Of a stretch of 64,000 nucleotides of DNA, positions 20,435 through 34,168 are shown piece by piece. Positions within the stretch are counted from its first letter, which is position 1, and every line of letters starts with the position of its first letter. Below the pieces are notes generated by a model. It searched no databases. It was not told the DNA's origin and saw only the letters and a list, made by a program, of their open reading frames with translations. The translations under genes were made by a program, and so were the position numbers. The stretch spans positions 186,001-250,000 of the forward strand of contig JARVKI010000039.1 in NCBI GenBank assembly GCA_036674765.1, in the 5' to 3' direction. The DNA comes from Seiridium cupressi. Its lineage: Eukaryota > Ascomycota > Sordariomycetes > Amphisphaeriales > Sporocadaceae.

Positions 20435-23400
20435 GATGGTATGCCTCAAAGCCGCGGTTGCATGGGCGTAGCCCCAGAGCAGTTATAGCCGTCCTGGGCT
20501 TGCTATAGATATATTGATACCTCGGGGGTCCTTGGAGGCGTGCTGTCGTTCGCGTTTCCTCTGCGAGAATACCAGCTCTGGATCCTGCCGTCACAAAAAC
20601 TTGAGTGACTAGAGATGTCGTAGTGAGGTATAGATAGTCCTGGTCAGAGGCGACAGGTCATGTGTCAAACTGGTGCAAACTCAGGAAGAAGATGTGTTCG
20701 GGGGCGCAGTAAGAATATGGGTGAAGTGTAAAAGGACTTTTAAGTTTCTTTCAAGACTGGAATGATCTGACAGATGACAAGTGTGATGTAGGAAAGCTCC
20801 ATAAGGCAGAACTAAGTGCTAGCCAAAGGGGCGGCACGAGGATATTAATTATTTTAAGATTGAACCAGCGGTGACTGGAGTGAACACAAAAAGCAAGCCA
20901 GGTAACTTGTAACGGTCGATCCCTCCCACAACGCCTGCTCTCCCGGCTGGTGCGGTGATAGTATCAGAGGGTGTATGGAGACATTGGGACCCGTGAGGTT
21001 GGACAGAGGGCATGGATCTGGTGGAGCTATATCCATGGATATGAAATTTGGGATTGAGAGTCAGTCGATAATGTGCGCCCTGCCGTACCGTACCTGGACA
21101 GCGGAAGCCTATGCGGCCCATCAGCCATGATTATGAGCCAGCGTCAGAAACAGGACGTCGGAAGGACCAACAAGGCAAGGTGAACTCTAACGGGGCGGTG
21201 GGCGGCGTCGAAGTACAGTACTTGGCTCAAGTGTGAAGCTTACACATATCGGGGGCATCCCTGCTGGCCTGACGAACTCCGGCAATTGACTAGGGTCGCC
21301 CAACGACTTACATGGACAGGGGAGCTAATAAGAAAACAGGACCAGGGAAGAAGGAGAAAAAAGAAAAAGACCATGTGTCCAATCGCTTGCCCGCTTGGGT
21401 TTAGAGGGGCTTGTCCATGATGGCAGCGCCAGAAGGGGAGCTGGGTGGTCATAATTGGGTTGCGCCAGCGGTGCCAGTGGTGGAGCATGGCCGGGCTCCC
21501 GAGGATCTGAGCGAGAGAAAAGCACCTGAGGCGGTGAGGAGCGAGCGCAGGAAAGGTGAAGGAAGGTTGGATGCAGTCATCCTTCTCCACGATATCGCGA
21601 CTTGGACGGATGTGACTCGTCCATCGGAAAGCCCAAAGGCCATTGCCGAAGGGGGGAGAGGGTTGACGGGTCGCAAGCGTGGGGAGTTGGACCGCGTCGT
21701 CGTCGCACAGGAAGGAGTTGCATTACAGTACAGTACCCAGCCCAAAGGAGAGGCGAGGCAAGGCAAGGCAGCGCAGCGCAAGCACGGCCGCGGCAGAGGT
21801 ACAGGTGTCGTATCCGAGAATCTGGGAAGCCGGAGAGCCGCCGTCTTTGGGGGGGGGGGAGTCTTGATCCTTAGGGCCGGGGTCAATTGCAGTGCAGCCA
21901 TGTGCATGCAATGCAGAGTGCATGGCAGTACTATGGTACTGCATCCTTGCATCGAACCTGGGAGCCTCGTCCTCGCCGGAACGACGATAGGCTGCTTGTC
22001 ACAGAAGGCTCCGAGACCGAGAGGGCTAGGGCCGTGGCACAACCTGCGGTCATGTCGTACCCGAGCTATCGCGAGGCACTGAGCTCGACCGGACGCACCC
22101 TAAGCTCTGATCTTTGACGCCCCCCCTCCCCCCCGAGCTCGCCACGAGCCCGAGCCTCCTGGCTCCAGCATCCAGGCGATGGAATCTTGTGGGACGTGAC
22201 GATGCAGTTCGCCGCCTGATCAGGGCGTTTACAGCCGTCTTCTTGTTGGAGACTGGCGGCTCGACGGATGTGGTCCCCTGCCAATGGCGTGGCAGGGCCG
22301 AGCGAGATTAGAAGTTTATACTAGACACTGGCGCTGGCCTGCCCGGATGTGCTCCGCGCCCCAAGATGCGCGGCGCGTCGTCCGTGTTGTGCGTTCTACA
22401 TACAAGTGCGACGGAGGAAAAAGTACGGTGGAGCCGGTCAGGAGAAGAAAACATGGACGGTGCTAAGCTAGAGTCCAGGTACATGGCTGCGGACCACTGG
22501 ACTGACGAGCCGGACAGCAGGGCGGCCGTCGCTCTCGCTGAGCGCAATGATTCGAGTACATTTACATTAGACACGCCCCGCATCGCCCGCCACCCGCAGG
22601 GCCTGGCGTCCCCCTCGGGCCCAGCAAAATTCAGGGGAAACTTCCATTGTTCTGGAAGACTAGCCAGTAGTTTCTGCCCTAAAAAAAACTTCTAGAAGGC
22701 CAGGAAGATTGCCATGTCGGGGCCTGTTCATCAGTCTGCTGCCAATTTCCTACCCACTCGAGCTGTACATATCCCAGACCAGCCAAGTGACACGTACCGA
22801 TCCACAAAGATTGCTGGGGTGCTTTAATGACGCCCGTCCCTCCACGTCGTATTAGCCCAAGCAGGACCGGCTATCGTGGTACGTACACGAGACCTGGGAC
22901 GAACGAGTACGCCCCGCTGCCAATCCGGCTAGAACGCGAAGAAGAAAAAAAGAAGAAAGGACGATTACCCTGGGGAAATGAGCAGCTGTGATCTGTCAAA
23001 AAGACCGTGGTCCGCAGCTCATTTGAGAAGAAAGTAGCAATCAATAGCCTATCACAGCCCTTACCATCATTTGGTCAATTTTTGGCCCATAGCTTCTTGC
23101 CATGCCGACAGGAGTGAAAGCATGTACTGCTTACTGGTGCGGATGAGCAATGCGTCGTCCCGTTCTCCGCGCTCGTCCCGGCGCCCTGTATACATGTGTA
23201 CGCTTGGAAAATATAATAGGTATTACCCGCATGCTCGCGGAAACCTCAGGGTTCTCTTGTCAGCGATGCGGTGTCGTCCGCGGCTTATTAAACTTGGTTG
23301 GAATATGGCAAATGATGCGCGGATGAGATGAGCACAACATGCGGCCCCGTTCGATCTAAACAAGAGGCCATAAAGGTGCCAGATGCATGCCCATACGTAG

Positions 23401-24700
23401 TATGTGCACCAGGCACCACCTAGCTGCTAGGTACTACTGTAGGTGCAGCACTACTGTAGACAGGACATAAAAATTTCATATATGCAGCCTAAACGGGGAT
23501 GGAAAAGATATCAAGTAAAGCGGAGCAGGGCTAATCCCTACCGAACCATGTGGCATTTGTGTCAGATCAAACTACAATCCCCATGTAGGCTTAAGCGAGC
23601 AGATATGCGCCGACGAGGGTTTGCGTCTGCACGAACACCTACAATGAGTATTGGAGTACAGAAAACGACCAAAAACAAATATCCTTTACCGATTCGCCGC
23701 CCGTGACCCAGATAAGGGTGCGCTGGTGGACTTTTTGAACAACACAGGCGGAATTGATTTCAGGTCGGCTGATCTTCAAGGTCAATGTTGTGCTACCGGG
23801 TTTGTGAACAATGCAGCACCTGTCCTCCCCCTCTGACGCCTACGGGCTAGGGCCCGGCTAAGCTTAATGCTACCACTTCCGAACGCGAGCTCAAAAACAC
23901 ATTCGGCTAATAATTGCCAATAGGAATCGTCACAATATCAACCTGATCATCGGCGACATGGAGCGTTACCTGGGGGTAAGGATTATCTCCTGCCATGAAC
24001 TATGTATGATGTGCAACAGTACAGCTATTGCTGACTGTGCAAACGAGACGTACGGCAGTGCTGAAGATGAGCTGGCGCAAAAAGGTGCAGTCAAACAAAG
24101 GTACCTACACTTGTCAGGACGATCCGCCGAGTTGATCCGGGAAACCCGAGCTAGCAGCTTCACTTGACAAGCGAAGGTTCACTAAACTGGCCCCCTTTTC
24201 CCCTTCTGTCGCGTTCGTTTCCTTTTGATGGCGAGTTTGAGGCCGGTGATTGGAAGACTGGGGGGTAGCCCCCATGTTGCATCAAGGTTTCCAGCTTGTC
24301 GGTGCCACGAGGGATACAGTTTGGCGGAAGCGCTGCCGAGCGTCATGCTCGTGTCCAACCCCAGGTGGAGTTGGGTCCAAGGACTACGTTTGCCATGCTA
24401 GCCAATTTACCGCCATGGCCAAATTGAGCGCTAGCCCTGGCTCACAGCTGTGTACAGCAGAACTAAACTGCCTCTCCTCCTTGATCCTTGGGATCGTCGT
24501 CAAAAATTTGTTCCGCGGGTGGGCTGACCCTGCCGTCTCCTCTGTATCAGCCCTGGGGCTATCCTTTCACTCGCATGCAAATGGGGTCAGATGACCCGAC
24601 TCCCCTGAAATCTCATGCTATTTGTAGCGCCGGCGGGCCAGGGATCTTCTTCTGTGGGTTAATCTGCGACTTCCTGACGTTTCTCGGAAATTTCGAATCA
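20435..24700. other. Left part of gene-poor gap, G/C-rich with homopolymers
   Basis: No convincing gene is seen. Overlapping open frames of up to 220 codons on both strands around 21.4-22.1 kb have biased, repetitive translations and no domain, so they look like chance frames in GC-rich sequence. An 11-base G run lies at 21849-21859 and C runs lie near 22119-22136. The left end holds the MFS promoter. Confidence 0.45.
21849..21859 (+). repeat. Homopolymer of 11 G
   Basis: A run of 11 consecutive G on the plus strand lies in an otherwise GC-rich non-coding stretch. It is prone to slippage and to sequencing error. Confidence 0.85.
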
Positions 24701-26180
24701 TTCTAGAAAATGACGAAGCCAGTATGCATGAAACGACGAGCGCCCATGCTCAACCCGTTTTCTGGGCTCCGAGACTGCTAGTATCCGGTGTAATGCTGCT
24801 GCAGGTATGTCGTGCAGCCCGACGTTGGGCCTGTAGGTAGGGCAACTGTCCTGCTGCCAGAGGCAGTCCGCGACTTTGATGGAAATGCTGTGTCTCTGCC
24901 TTGGCTTGCCTTGGCTTGCCTTGGGCGCACGTACAGTAGCAGATCATGTTATCACGATCTCCCCCCGGGGGCTTGCGCTCTTCGTTGCGAAACCCAGCTC
25001 CTGTAGCTCACCGCTCGTTGCCGCAGATCCCAGATCCGCTGGCACTGGATGACAGACTGCGGGCTGCTTGCTGCTTGGGCACGAGAAAGCCGTCATCGTT
25101 CGTTGAGAGCACCCGAGCTCGACTGGCCGGACCAGGGCGGAAGCGTCTCTGATTCGTGGCCGGCACTTCATGGTTGATCCCAGGCGGCGCGAAACATGTC
25201 CAGCAAATAATTAGCCATCCAGCTGCCAGACACCTAGCTACACGGCTGTTACGCGGACTTTTTAGCAGCGCAGCAACGTGCCAAACCTGCTCGCTTGAGG
25301 CTGGCGCGAGTTTCATCTGAGCGTTGGGGCTTGCGCACCCCCACGGGTTTGACCCGAGTGGTTGGATGCCGGGCGCCGTTGCACCCCTGCCCCTCGACCG
25401 CTCGCTCTTTAGCCCCTGTCGCCAAAGTCTGAAGTCTGGGAAAGGGAAGAAAGAAAAGAAAAAAAGGAGACGCCATCGGGCATCGCCGGTAGCGGAGCCC
25501 TTTTGCATCATATTCCCACCTCTCAATAATCTCCATACGGTCATCCGAGTCAGCAGGACTCAGTCAAACTTCAGACTTCCATTACCCAAAGCTCCTCTGA
25601 TTTTTCCCTTGATTGGCCTCGGTCAAAAGTATATGTGGCAGCTTCTTGCTCCGTGGATACTGGCGAGCCCAGTGAGGCTGAGCGGTGAGTGCAAACAGTC
25701 ACGTCTTGGCGGTATTGCTTCGCTGCCGTTCCGAAGTGACGACAACGACAACAAGACCGAGTGACAATAGAGCCCAAGTATAGTACTTCTATGAAAGCTT
25801 GCATTCTGCTTGACCGGTTTCAATATTTACAGATTGGCATATAGCCGTGCTATAGTGCGCTGTGGCCTAAAGAGAAAGAACAACTTTAAGGTTCGCATAA
25901 AGCAACGTGCTTGCATCCGCATGCTAATAAACAAATAAAACAATTAAAGCACTCAGAACATCAGGTCTGCGGCTCTTTCATCGGCTCCGCCCACCCAACG
26001 ACCGGTGAGTATATCACGAGATCTTCTCTACAGGGGATCGCATGCAGCAAACAACCAATACACATTATAGCAAAGAACCAGTCGCGCCCCATCACACCCG
26101 TGTGACCTGAATGGTGTGGCTGTCATTATATGGTCTCGAGAAGACCTTGATGCACGTCGGTACATGATCGGGATCAACGA
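24701..26180. other. Gene-poor gap, continuation
   Basis: No gene is recognised. A short tandem repeat lies at 24897-24924. The right part (25.86-25.98 kb) is AT-richer. Confidence 0.4.
24897..24924 (+). repeat. 10-bp tandem repeat TTGGCTTGCC
   Basis: Nearly three adjacent copies of a 10-bp unit based on TTGGCTTGCC. Non-coding, inside the large gene gap. Confidence 0.8.
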
Positions 26181-27270
26181 ACGTTGTGCTCTTCCGGCGA
26201 TGCCACGCTGCGCACTCCGGCTGCCAACAGCCGCGTGATCTCTCAGCCGCCATTATCCTGCCCACGCAATATCATGATATCCTCGCCAAGCTGCGGAGGG
26301 CGATGGTTCGCCGTCCACGGCTTGTCGCATCCCATGTTGCCCTCTGGTTTCAACAACCAATGGGAGATCAAGTCTTCTGCATACCCATGCCTGATCTCCT
26401 TTACGCTGTTCCGCCAATTCCGGTCATCGACCTGGGTCGCAAGTGGTCCGCTGGGGCCCCCGGCTGCCTCGATCTTATCCCCCAGTCTTTTGCATACCAA
26501 CATCACCACATCACACAGCCCAGTACTTCGGAACCGACCTGTCCACACACCATGCTGTCTCAAAGTAGCCGCTGATGCGTTGTCCATCAGCCCGAACGAG
26601 CCTCATCTTCCGATCCGTCGTTCTGAATGGTGTCACACCTCTTCGGCCAACCACTGCAGTGCATTCTCTGCGTGCCATGCTGCTGCCGCATTTCTGCTCA
26701 CGCCATCCAATTTCCAGCACTCCGTAGACTAAAATTTCAATGCTGCCACGTCTGCCATGTCCGCACTTGGCAGCCAATAACAGTGTGCGACTTTGCGGTC
26801 AAGCAGCCCCGTGGACTCGCGATATAGTTGCTTAAGCGGCTCGAAATCGACCTTGCATCTGCCGATGCAGCCCTGGCCTCATGCAAAGCAACTTCCTGCC
26901 CCGGCAGCAAACCTCGCTTCTCTCCAACCTCAGTCGGCTTGGCCATGCAGTTATGCAGTTCGGCCTGGCCTGATCTGAGACATGACAGAAGGACTGCTGA
27001 CGAATATGCCAGCTCGAAAACTCGGGACCTGGGATTCGAGCGAGACACTTCACACCCCTTCTCGGCTGTGCTACAGACTGGCTAACTACAAGATGACGTT
27101 GAGGGCATGTTGTCAGTGGCATAAGCCACGGCCGACGCATTCTCGATACTACAATGTCGCCCGCCGCCATCGGCAGCAGTCTCGATACCACAACTGTGCG
27201 TGTTTGGATCCATTCCCTCTGCTGCCTTGTTTGACCACGGGGCGCTAGCATCGTGCATTTCAAGATTCGA
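26181..27270. other. ORF-dense patch within the gene gap, possible gene relic
   Basis: Several overlapping frames of 90-180 codons occur on both strands. On the minus strand 26243-26587 reads plausibly as protein (LGDKIEAAGGPSGPLATQV, then VKEIRHGYAEDLISHWLL), and upstream minus frames at 26511-26777 and 26737-27048 lie in other phases. No family is recognised. It may be a decayed gene or chance. Confidence 0.25.
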
Positions 27271-30200
27271 GGCGCGCGGGGGCCCCTACTAAGACCAAGG
27301 CTCTATACATACACGCCCGTCATCTATGTATGTGTAGTCGCAGTGACTCACTCCCAACAGAACACACCAGATTGGCCTCTTGGATGGCTGTGTATGATCC
27401 AATAGGGCATCACTGGGGCCAACACAGGCGATGATCATCATCGTTTACACATGGGTATCGTACGAGTCCGGACAAGTAAGTAAGGTGACCAAAGAGTTTT
27501 CCTTCCCTGATATTGGGCATGTCATATGAGGGCCACAGCGCGCTATCGACGGGGATGTGGTCTGCTTTTTGCAGGGCTTTGTTTGTCACAGCGCAATTCT
27601 TCAGTTCCAGCCCTTGGGCATGGCGTAGCAGTCATACTGACACATCGCCGTGTTCAAGGGCTTGGTGGCAGAGACTGACCAGTAGTAGTCCATATGTATT
27701 CGTATTACCAAATCATGTAACATCTAAGCAACGTATTTATGGATACAAATGGAGAAGACAGTGTAGTCGCTAGACACATCATCGGTCATGGTGGATGAAT
27801 ACATGGTACAGGCCAGGTTCTCCGGGGAAGGGATGAGGTTTCATTCCAGCCATGATCAACGGGTAATTTCTCCTGGTCGGATGCCCTGGCCTCTTGGGTC
27901 GATTCAGTGGGCCATTGGGCTCAGCCTTGCAGAGAGGACAAAAAAGTTGCCGGGACAATATGTAAGACCGTGGGTCAGCGGCAGACCGCCTCGGGCCGCT
28001 ACAAACTCAATATAGCTCTCTGCAGGTCGTCAATCCTGGCCAACGCTAGACTCCTTTGTGATGATCCCCCATGCAGCCGGGCATAAGACGTGTGGGCCCC
28101 TCGTGGCTAGAGGCGATACATAGCTCCAGTGCTTTGGGTCTTTTTCTATCCATCACAGCCCCTACGGCGCACCGGGTTGCCTCGAGCTCTGTTCTCCTTG
28201 TGGCCGTGTCGACGTGCTGTAATTCTTATGAGAACTCTTGACCGCTGCTCGCGAGGCTGTAAGACAAGACGACGACTGAATCAGCCCCAAAATTATGGTA
28301 TCAAGGCGGATCCACAACCCGTATTACAGGAAGTTGTATCACCGCTTGTCAGTCTCACAGTGATGGCTCCTGGTCTGTCGCTTCACGTTGTGGAGGATTG
28401 TCTGTGGAAAGCTCGGCGACGCAGAAAGAGGCACCCCCTGTAAAAGGCGTTCGCGTTCAATGGTTGCAAACAACTTCCGAGCAGTCATGGATGCCGGTCG
28501 TTCCCTTGCCAGTATTGGGGTACCGATAGTAGATCATCGACGCAACATGGGTAATCAGCTGCTGTCATGCGCAGCATGGCGTTCTGTTCTGTGGATCGGA
28601 GCAATATGCATTCGGCCTCGCGCAGCATGTACGCTGTTTCTGTGGGGGACTCATTCTTCAGTATTCATTCATTCGGAGTGGAGTTCGTTCACACGGGAGA
28701 CGCTCATACTCTGGCCCCCTGAGATGCTCCATGAGCTCGTGAGTCATCTTCTCACCGATCTTGTCGTCGCTCGAGCTTCTTGGGTCTACGGCGCCGATCC
28801 AGTCGAAACCCCGCGCCCATCGTCTGCCAGTTTCAGAATCGAATGATGGTATATCAGATTATATCAAGTCGCATGATGGAGTCTGTGTGCCGAGAGCATC
28901 GTAAGCACTAGACCTCCACTATTGCCTGCTCTGCTGAGGTAGTGGCATGGTGTCGAGACGAGGCAGGACGCACTGTCGTGACAGGGCTTCAGTAGGTGAC
29001 AGGTTGCTGATCGAGTGGTCTGGAATGCTGTTTTACACGTCACCACTTGTAGGAGCATTCCTTGAATCTGACCGACATGGTCATGCAGGATCGATAGGCT
29101 TTGTCTTGGCTACGTTGCTGGGGGTAGCAGAGATAGTGAGGCTTGTTGATCAGAGCCGAAGCGATATGAGACCCCAGAATATCGTCCCAAAGAGTCCGCT
29201 TGCAGCTGTGCAGGCCCCCCCCCCAGGGCTGGAACCGACCTGGTTCGTAGAAACCCTAGCGTTGCGACGACTCTCACAGGCCCAAAAAATGCCACATGAA
29301 ACCCAGTGTTTCTGTTAAGATGCCCTGACCAATATCTCGCAGTTCATATCCATACATGGCGGCTTGGTGGTTCTGGTTCTGGTTCAGGTCCAGGTCGCAG
29401 GCATTGCTCTGACATGTTTCCAGCAGCTGGTTGGTGGTTTCTCTGAAAGCACGATTCACACCATGGCATCTGTCGCGATGGCACCTGGTCGTCGTTGTAT
29501 CCTGACAGGGTCTTCTCATTTGCTGCCATACCGACCCTGTAGGTGTTACACAAGATAACGCCAACACACGATCCAGCCGGAAAGAGGCCGATGTTAACAT
29601 TTGCAGGCGTCTTCTCTCATGATGATCGCTGCGCCACCAGATGAACCAGACAAAATACCTCCCACGTCGCTCAGCATTTTTGGTCATTTCCGGTTCTGGC
29701 GAGAATTCGGCATCATATGACAGACACACGATGGTGCTCTAGAGTGCGTAGCCGAGCTGGCGTAACGAGAATGGAGATTCCAAGTTCAGTATTGTTTCCA
29801 TGTTCGAAATAGTGATCATATCATCCCGAACATACACGACGCAGAGTGGTTCTCGAGGGTGATACGAAGAGGGAATTGGCAATGCTGTTCCGACTAAGCT
29901 ACATGTACGCAAGGTGTCAACAGAAGCCGCTCTGGGGAGGTCTTCAGCCGCTGGTTTAGCTTTTCCGGTTATAGAAATGCCCGCATGCACAGTCGGCGCA
30001 TGCCTCGTATCGTGATGACAAGTGCCAACCCTTGAAGGGCTCTTGCTGCTCGCTTGTTGCCGTCTCGAACCATCTATTACGCCAACGGATTTCACCGTCG
30101 AGCACGAAGCCGCCGCTCCGGACTCCAGGCGACGGTCGGCGGCGGTCAGCGGCTCCATCCCCACCTCTGACTGCGGCAAGGCTGCATGTTGGATGTCAGA

Positions 30201-30700
30201 GCATTGGGGTCTGCATGATACTATACCGAGTGCTGTCTTGGCGTTTCATGCTCTCTCGCAACTGCCTTCCAATGAATGTTTTGAGATGTCGAGGTATTGA
30301 GTACGACCATATTCGTTATCAATTGAGCATGGCAAACATTCGGTACCGAACCCTTCGGCATGAAATGTTCGGCATAGGTCCCAAAGCGAAGGTTATGGAT
30401 ATTGGCGGGAACGTGGCGATAATTGATTTGAACCAAAATACCAATCATGTGACATCAACTATACTATACTACTGTACATACGCGCTGCGGGGCCAGTTGG
30501 GAGAGGGTGCTATACATGGGAAATTACCGTGTCGCTTGGGCGATGATGACTAGACTTAACAGTGGTCAACGCAGGCACCATGAGAAGAACACTTGCACGA
30601 TAGTAGTCGTGTGTGGCTTGGGAACCGCCAATGCTTTCACCGAGAATGGTGACCATATCCAGAACCCTTTGACGCTATGAGGGGGGTTACCATACCTACA
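27271..30700. other. Gene-poor gap, no gene seen
   Basis: Frames are short and mutually overlapping, with no recognisable domain. A GGTTCT hexamer repeat lies near 29369-29394 and a C run near 29215-29224. The minus frame 29739-30179 (146 codons) ends with a plausible-looking SPFSLRQLGYAL but has no identified homologue. Confidence 0.4.
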
Positions 30701-33700
30701 ACTATGTGGTATATGACTCGAGGAGTAAAAATTAAAACTGTTGACTGTATTCCTTCGTGGAGTGGTACATTTGTATATATAGCTTTCATCTAAAGCACAT
30801 CATATATATGGTCTTCAATTTGCCAAGAAGCTCGTAAGAAAAGAATAAACAGGCTACTGATATGCAATTTCAGACCGAGGCGGAGTGCAATTATTACAGT
30901 CTTATAAAGCTCTCATCCTATTGAAGCTTGAAATCATTGCAGATCGTGGCAGGCTATCACTCGAGAACAAGGGTTGATTCACCTACGTGTATGTTTATTT
31001 ACTACCATCAACAAAGAAAAAGTCTTTCTGGAACTTGGCTGGCAACCAAGAAGCTACACGGAGTTAGATTGAATTTTGAAATTACTGAAACAACCTCTAA
31101 CAAAGATGAGCCCAACGATTCGGGTGTTGAGTTGATTTTTTGTTATGCTTCTGTTCGGAACTCATGAATCTGCTTGAGAGGACCCGTGACCTATTAATTA
31201 TACGGTAACACCACGACGGCAATGATGGAGCAAGCGGAGTCTGCCGTCATGTCTCACACTTTACGAAGTCATTCAGGAGCAAAGACTTCCCGATCGGGTG
31301 GAGCTTTTCATCATAATAAGCTGTGACCATTATGACTTGTTGAGCACACACGGAGGTAGAGTCACTATCCCTCTGTATTGTTTGAATGCCTGACATCGGC
31401 GTATACCTACAGACCTTGGCGAAGTTGGTTGGTCGGATGATCCTCCTCGATAATCATGGACTCCTAAAAATCGTGACATATACTGATGAATAGGGGGTTA
31501 TTCAATACTATCATATCTTAACCGACCGTATAATTGTTTCGAGCATGGAGTTGTGAACATGGATTTGAGTGTGCCTACATGTTTGAAGCACACAGCCATG
31601 AATACAGTCAAATTCCCAAGATCTTGATATCACATATACCCCAAACTAATCTGGCCGGAGACGTTTCGCACATGACAAGCGTAGAGATGGCGGCTTACAA
31701 GTGTCTGACTGATAGGGCTCAAGTTACCATCATTCAATCAGAATTGACCTAAAAGTGATCGTTGTCTTATCTGTAATATGTGTCGTATCGCCTCCCTTCC
31801 TAGACGGCACAATATTCCTGTTCCCAATGACCGGAACGGAAAGCGTCTGCCAGCACGCTACGAAATGAAGGACTAGCCATAATCTCGTAGTATTGTGCTC
31901 AGATGGCAGTAACCGGTAGATCAGGTCTACAGCAACAGTCATCATGATCACGGCCTCAGGCCAGCTGGGTCGACGTCGTACATATTAGGTAACAGCCTGC
32001 ATGAATGGATGCTAGCTAGAGGCATTCAGCCTGTGTCGCGTTCCGGGGATACCTCCTGGCTCTGCCGACCATGTTACCCACTGGAAGGTTTAAGTGCTGA
32101 AAAGAGCGCGCTGCTGCAGACGTTCAGTAGCAGCAATATGGAAATGATCTGACCTATCCATCCGTACGGTCCGTATGGACGATAGCAAGTTAATATTTAG
32201 GAGCGTAAATGGAACTTAATATTTTCAATTCCACTATAGGCCATGACATGCAGACTAGTGCTAGGTAGTCTGTATGGTCAATGATATGATCCTGTGGTAG
32301 CGACTCCATTCTAAATGACCTACGCTTTGGCATTGTTAGCTCATCTCGAAGACGGCCGATGCACCATGGGGACCCTCAAATTGGGGTTCTTTATCACCTG
32401 TACTACACGTGTTTCCCACGTTCTGCCACGTTTTGCTCCTAATACATGTTTTATTGCTCTAGACATATCCTAAAAGAAAGACTTTTGACCCCAATCGTTG
32501 AGGTACATTGACCACAGTTGAATGATGGGTACTAGTGTCATTCATGGATTTTTTTTGGCAGCGTCTCTTGCTTTGAGGCTTGGTGAAAATTACATATAAG
32601 CTGATGAAACCGGCAAGGCTAGAGTGCGGTGTTCCTCTAACATCGTAATTTTCTGCTGCATTGTAGGCATACAACTTTCCTATCTCATTCTATCCAAGTC
32701 TATGACGGCGATAGCTTGCGGCTATGGAATCCTTATTTGCCTTACCTCACTGAAGACTGAAATCCCTCAGTCATTCTACTTTCGCGGTAATACCAGGCTG
32801 TTCAACTTGGCAGAGGTCACGAAAATAAGGCCCATGTTGGACCATGGGTTTCTCTGCCATAGACTTTGTCAGAATCCCCAACTAAATCGTTAGTGTTGGA
32901 CCTATTGCTAATATCCACTAGTTCGTGTCATTTTTATGGAGGGCACTACCATGCGCATGGAGTAGTGTTTCATCTTGCGGCTCGTACATAATCCGGACTG
33001 CCGGCTCCCCATAATGGTCTATCGATGACGGCCATGCCCGCCAATGACCATCGATCTGTCCCTAGTTTTACCGAAGTCTAGATGAGCCTGTGGTCTGATG
33101 CGGCTCCTTCGCCCCAGGCTCTCGATCGCTCTAGTAATGTCCAGATGACTCGCCAGTGGTAAGTTGATAATAAGGTTACATCCGCGGATGGCTAGGCCAA
33201 GAGCCGTGGCGCTACCTAGGTTTGGTCAATTTCTCAAATCTGTTTTTTTTAGTCTGGCTTCCCGTGCAGGAAGGATACTTGCACCGACGGGGCTTGAAAT
33301 CACTAATAAGTCTGCGACCATTGGCATGGCATTCTGCCCTATCCAACCCATCGATACATCAAAGACAGGCGATACGGTCATCGCGCCCATCCAGTTCTTT
33401 TTATCATCCAAATGGCTGGTTACTTTGATGACCCTTCAATGTGCAACAGCATCATAGATTCGACATCTTCATAATGGATGGTAAGCCTGTGTGGCCGGCA
33501 CTCGCCTCCGCCGAGCTAGCCGGACCTAACGCCGCTGGACTAGCGACGTGGATCGCTGGGACTCGATCTGCACCTCAGGTCATTCAAGTTCTTGGACGAG
33601 CGGCCTGGGCTGAGTTGACCCTCGTCGCGGTGTAACATATTTTTTGACCAGGTTACCCTCATCACAGGCCCACAATCTTCCACCGTTTTGTGTCATTGAT

Positions 33701-34168
33701 CCCGACCATTTGAGGGGCCAAGATTTGTGACAAGCCCGACCTACCCTTCGAACCAAAGTGGACAGGCTAGTCGCGCGCGTTACTGTCGTGGAAGCCCCTC
33801 CGAGTTACCAGGGTCGGCTGGAAATGCTCTGATAGGGCAAGGACGACAGAAGTGGCTCACTTTGTGGAAGGTACTCGCACAGAATCGCCTAATTGCTGGG
33901 CAGTGAGATCGTGACTTTGCCTGGCAAGTGATTTAGTATCCTTCCGAACCACCAACATCATCGACCCAAATCGGCGAGCCCAAGCATATCACTTCCAAAT
34001 TTGAGCTTTTGCATCCTGTCTGCGCTGCCAAAGAAGAAACATCCCTGGTGAATTCCCCAGGATCTTTCAAGGCCAGCGCGACGGGTCCGGTGCATTTTCC
34101 TGACTCATAATCAAGACTGGTGTGAAGCACTGCCTCGTCGGCACTATCGTAGCGCACCAACCCCCAAG
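30701..34168. other. Right part of gene gap, AT-richer, up to NCS1 promoter
   Basis: Base composition becomes visibly AT-richer and frames are shorter than in the left part. A minus frame at 33226-33411 and another overlapping the NCS1 start (33933-34202) read like protein but have no ATG and no recognised family. The last few hundred bases must hold the NCS1 promoter. Confidence 0.4.

Noticed and set aside
21411..22082. 220-codon plus frame, with a 198-codon minus frame (21449-22042) on the opposite strand
   Set aside because: Both translations are dominated by GC-rich low-complexity residues and overlap each other. No motif in either.
25008..25544. 178-codon minus frame
   Set aside because: Translation has runs of Phe and basic residues from poly-purine tracts and no recognisable protein features.
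20435..34168. Transposon, secondary-metabolite backbone gene (PKS/NRPS) or CRISPR-like array in the gene gap
   Set aside because: No integrase, transposase, reverse transcriptase, ketosynthase or adenylation motifs, and no regularly spaced repeats were seen.
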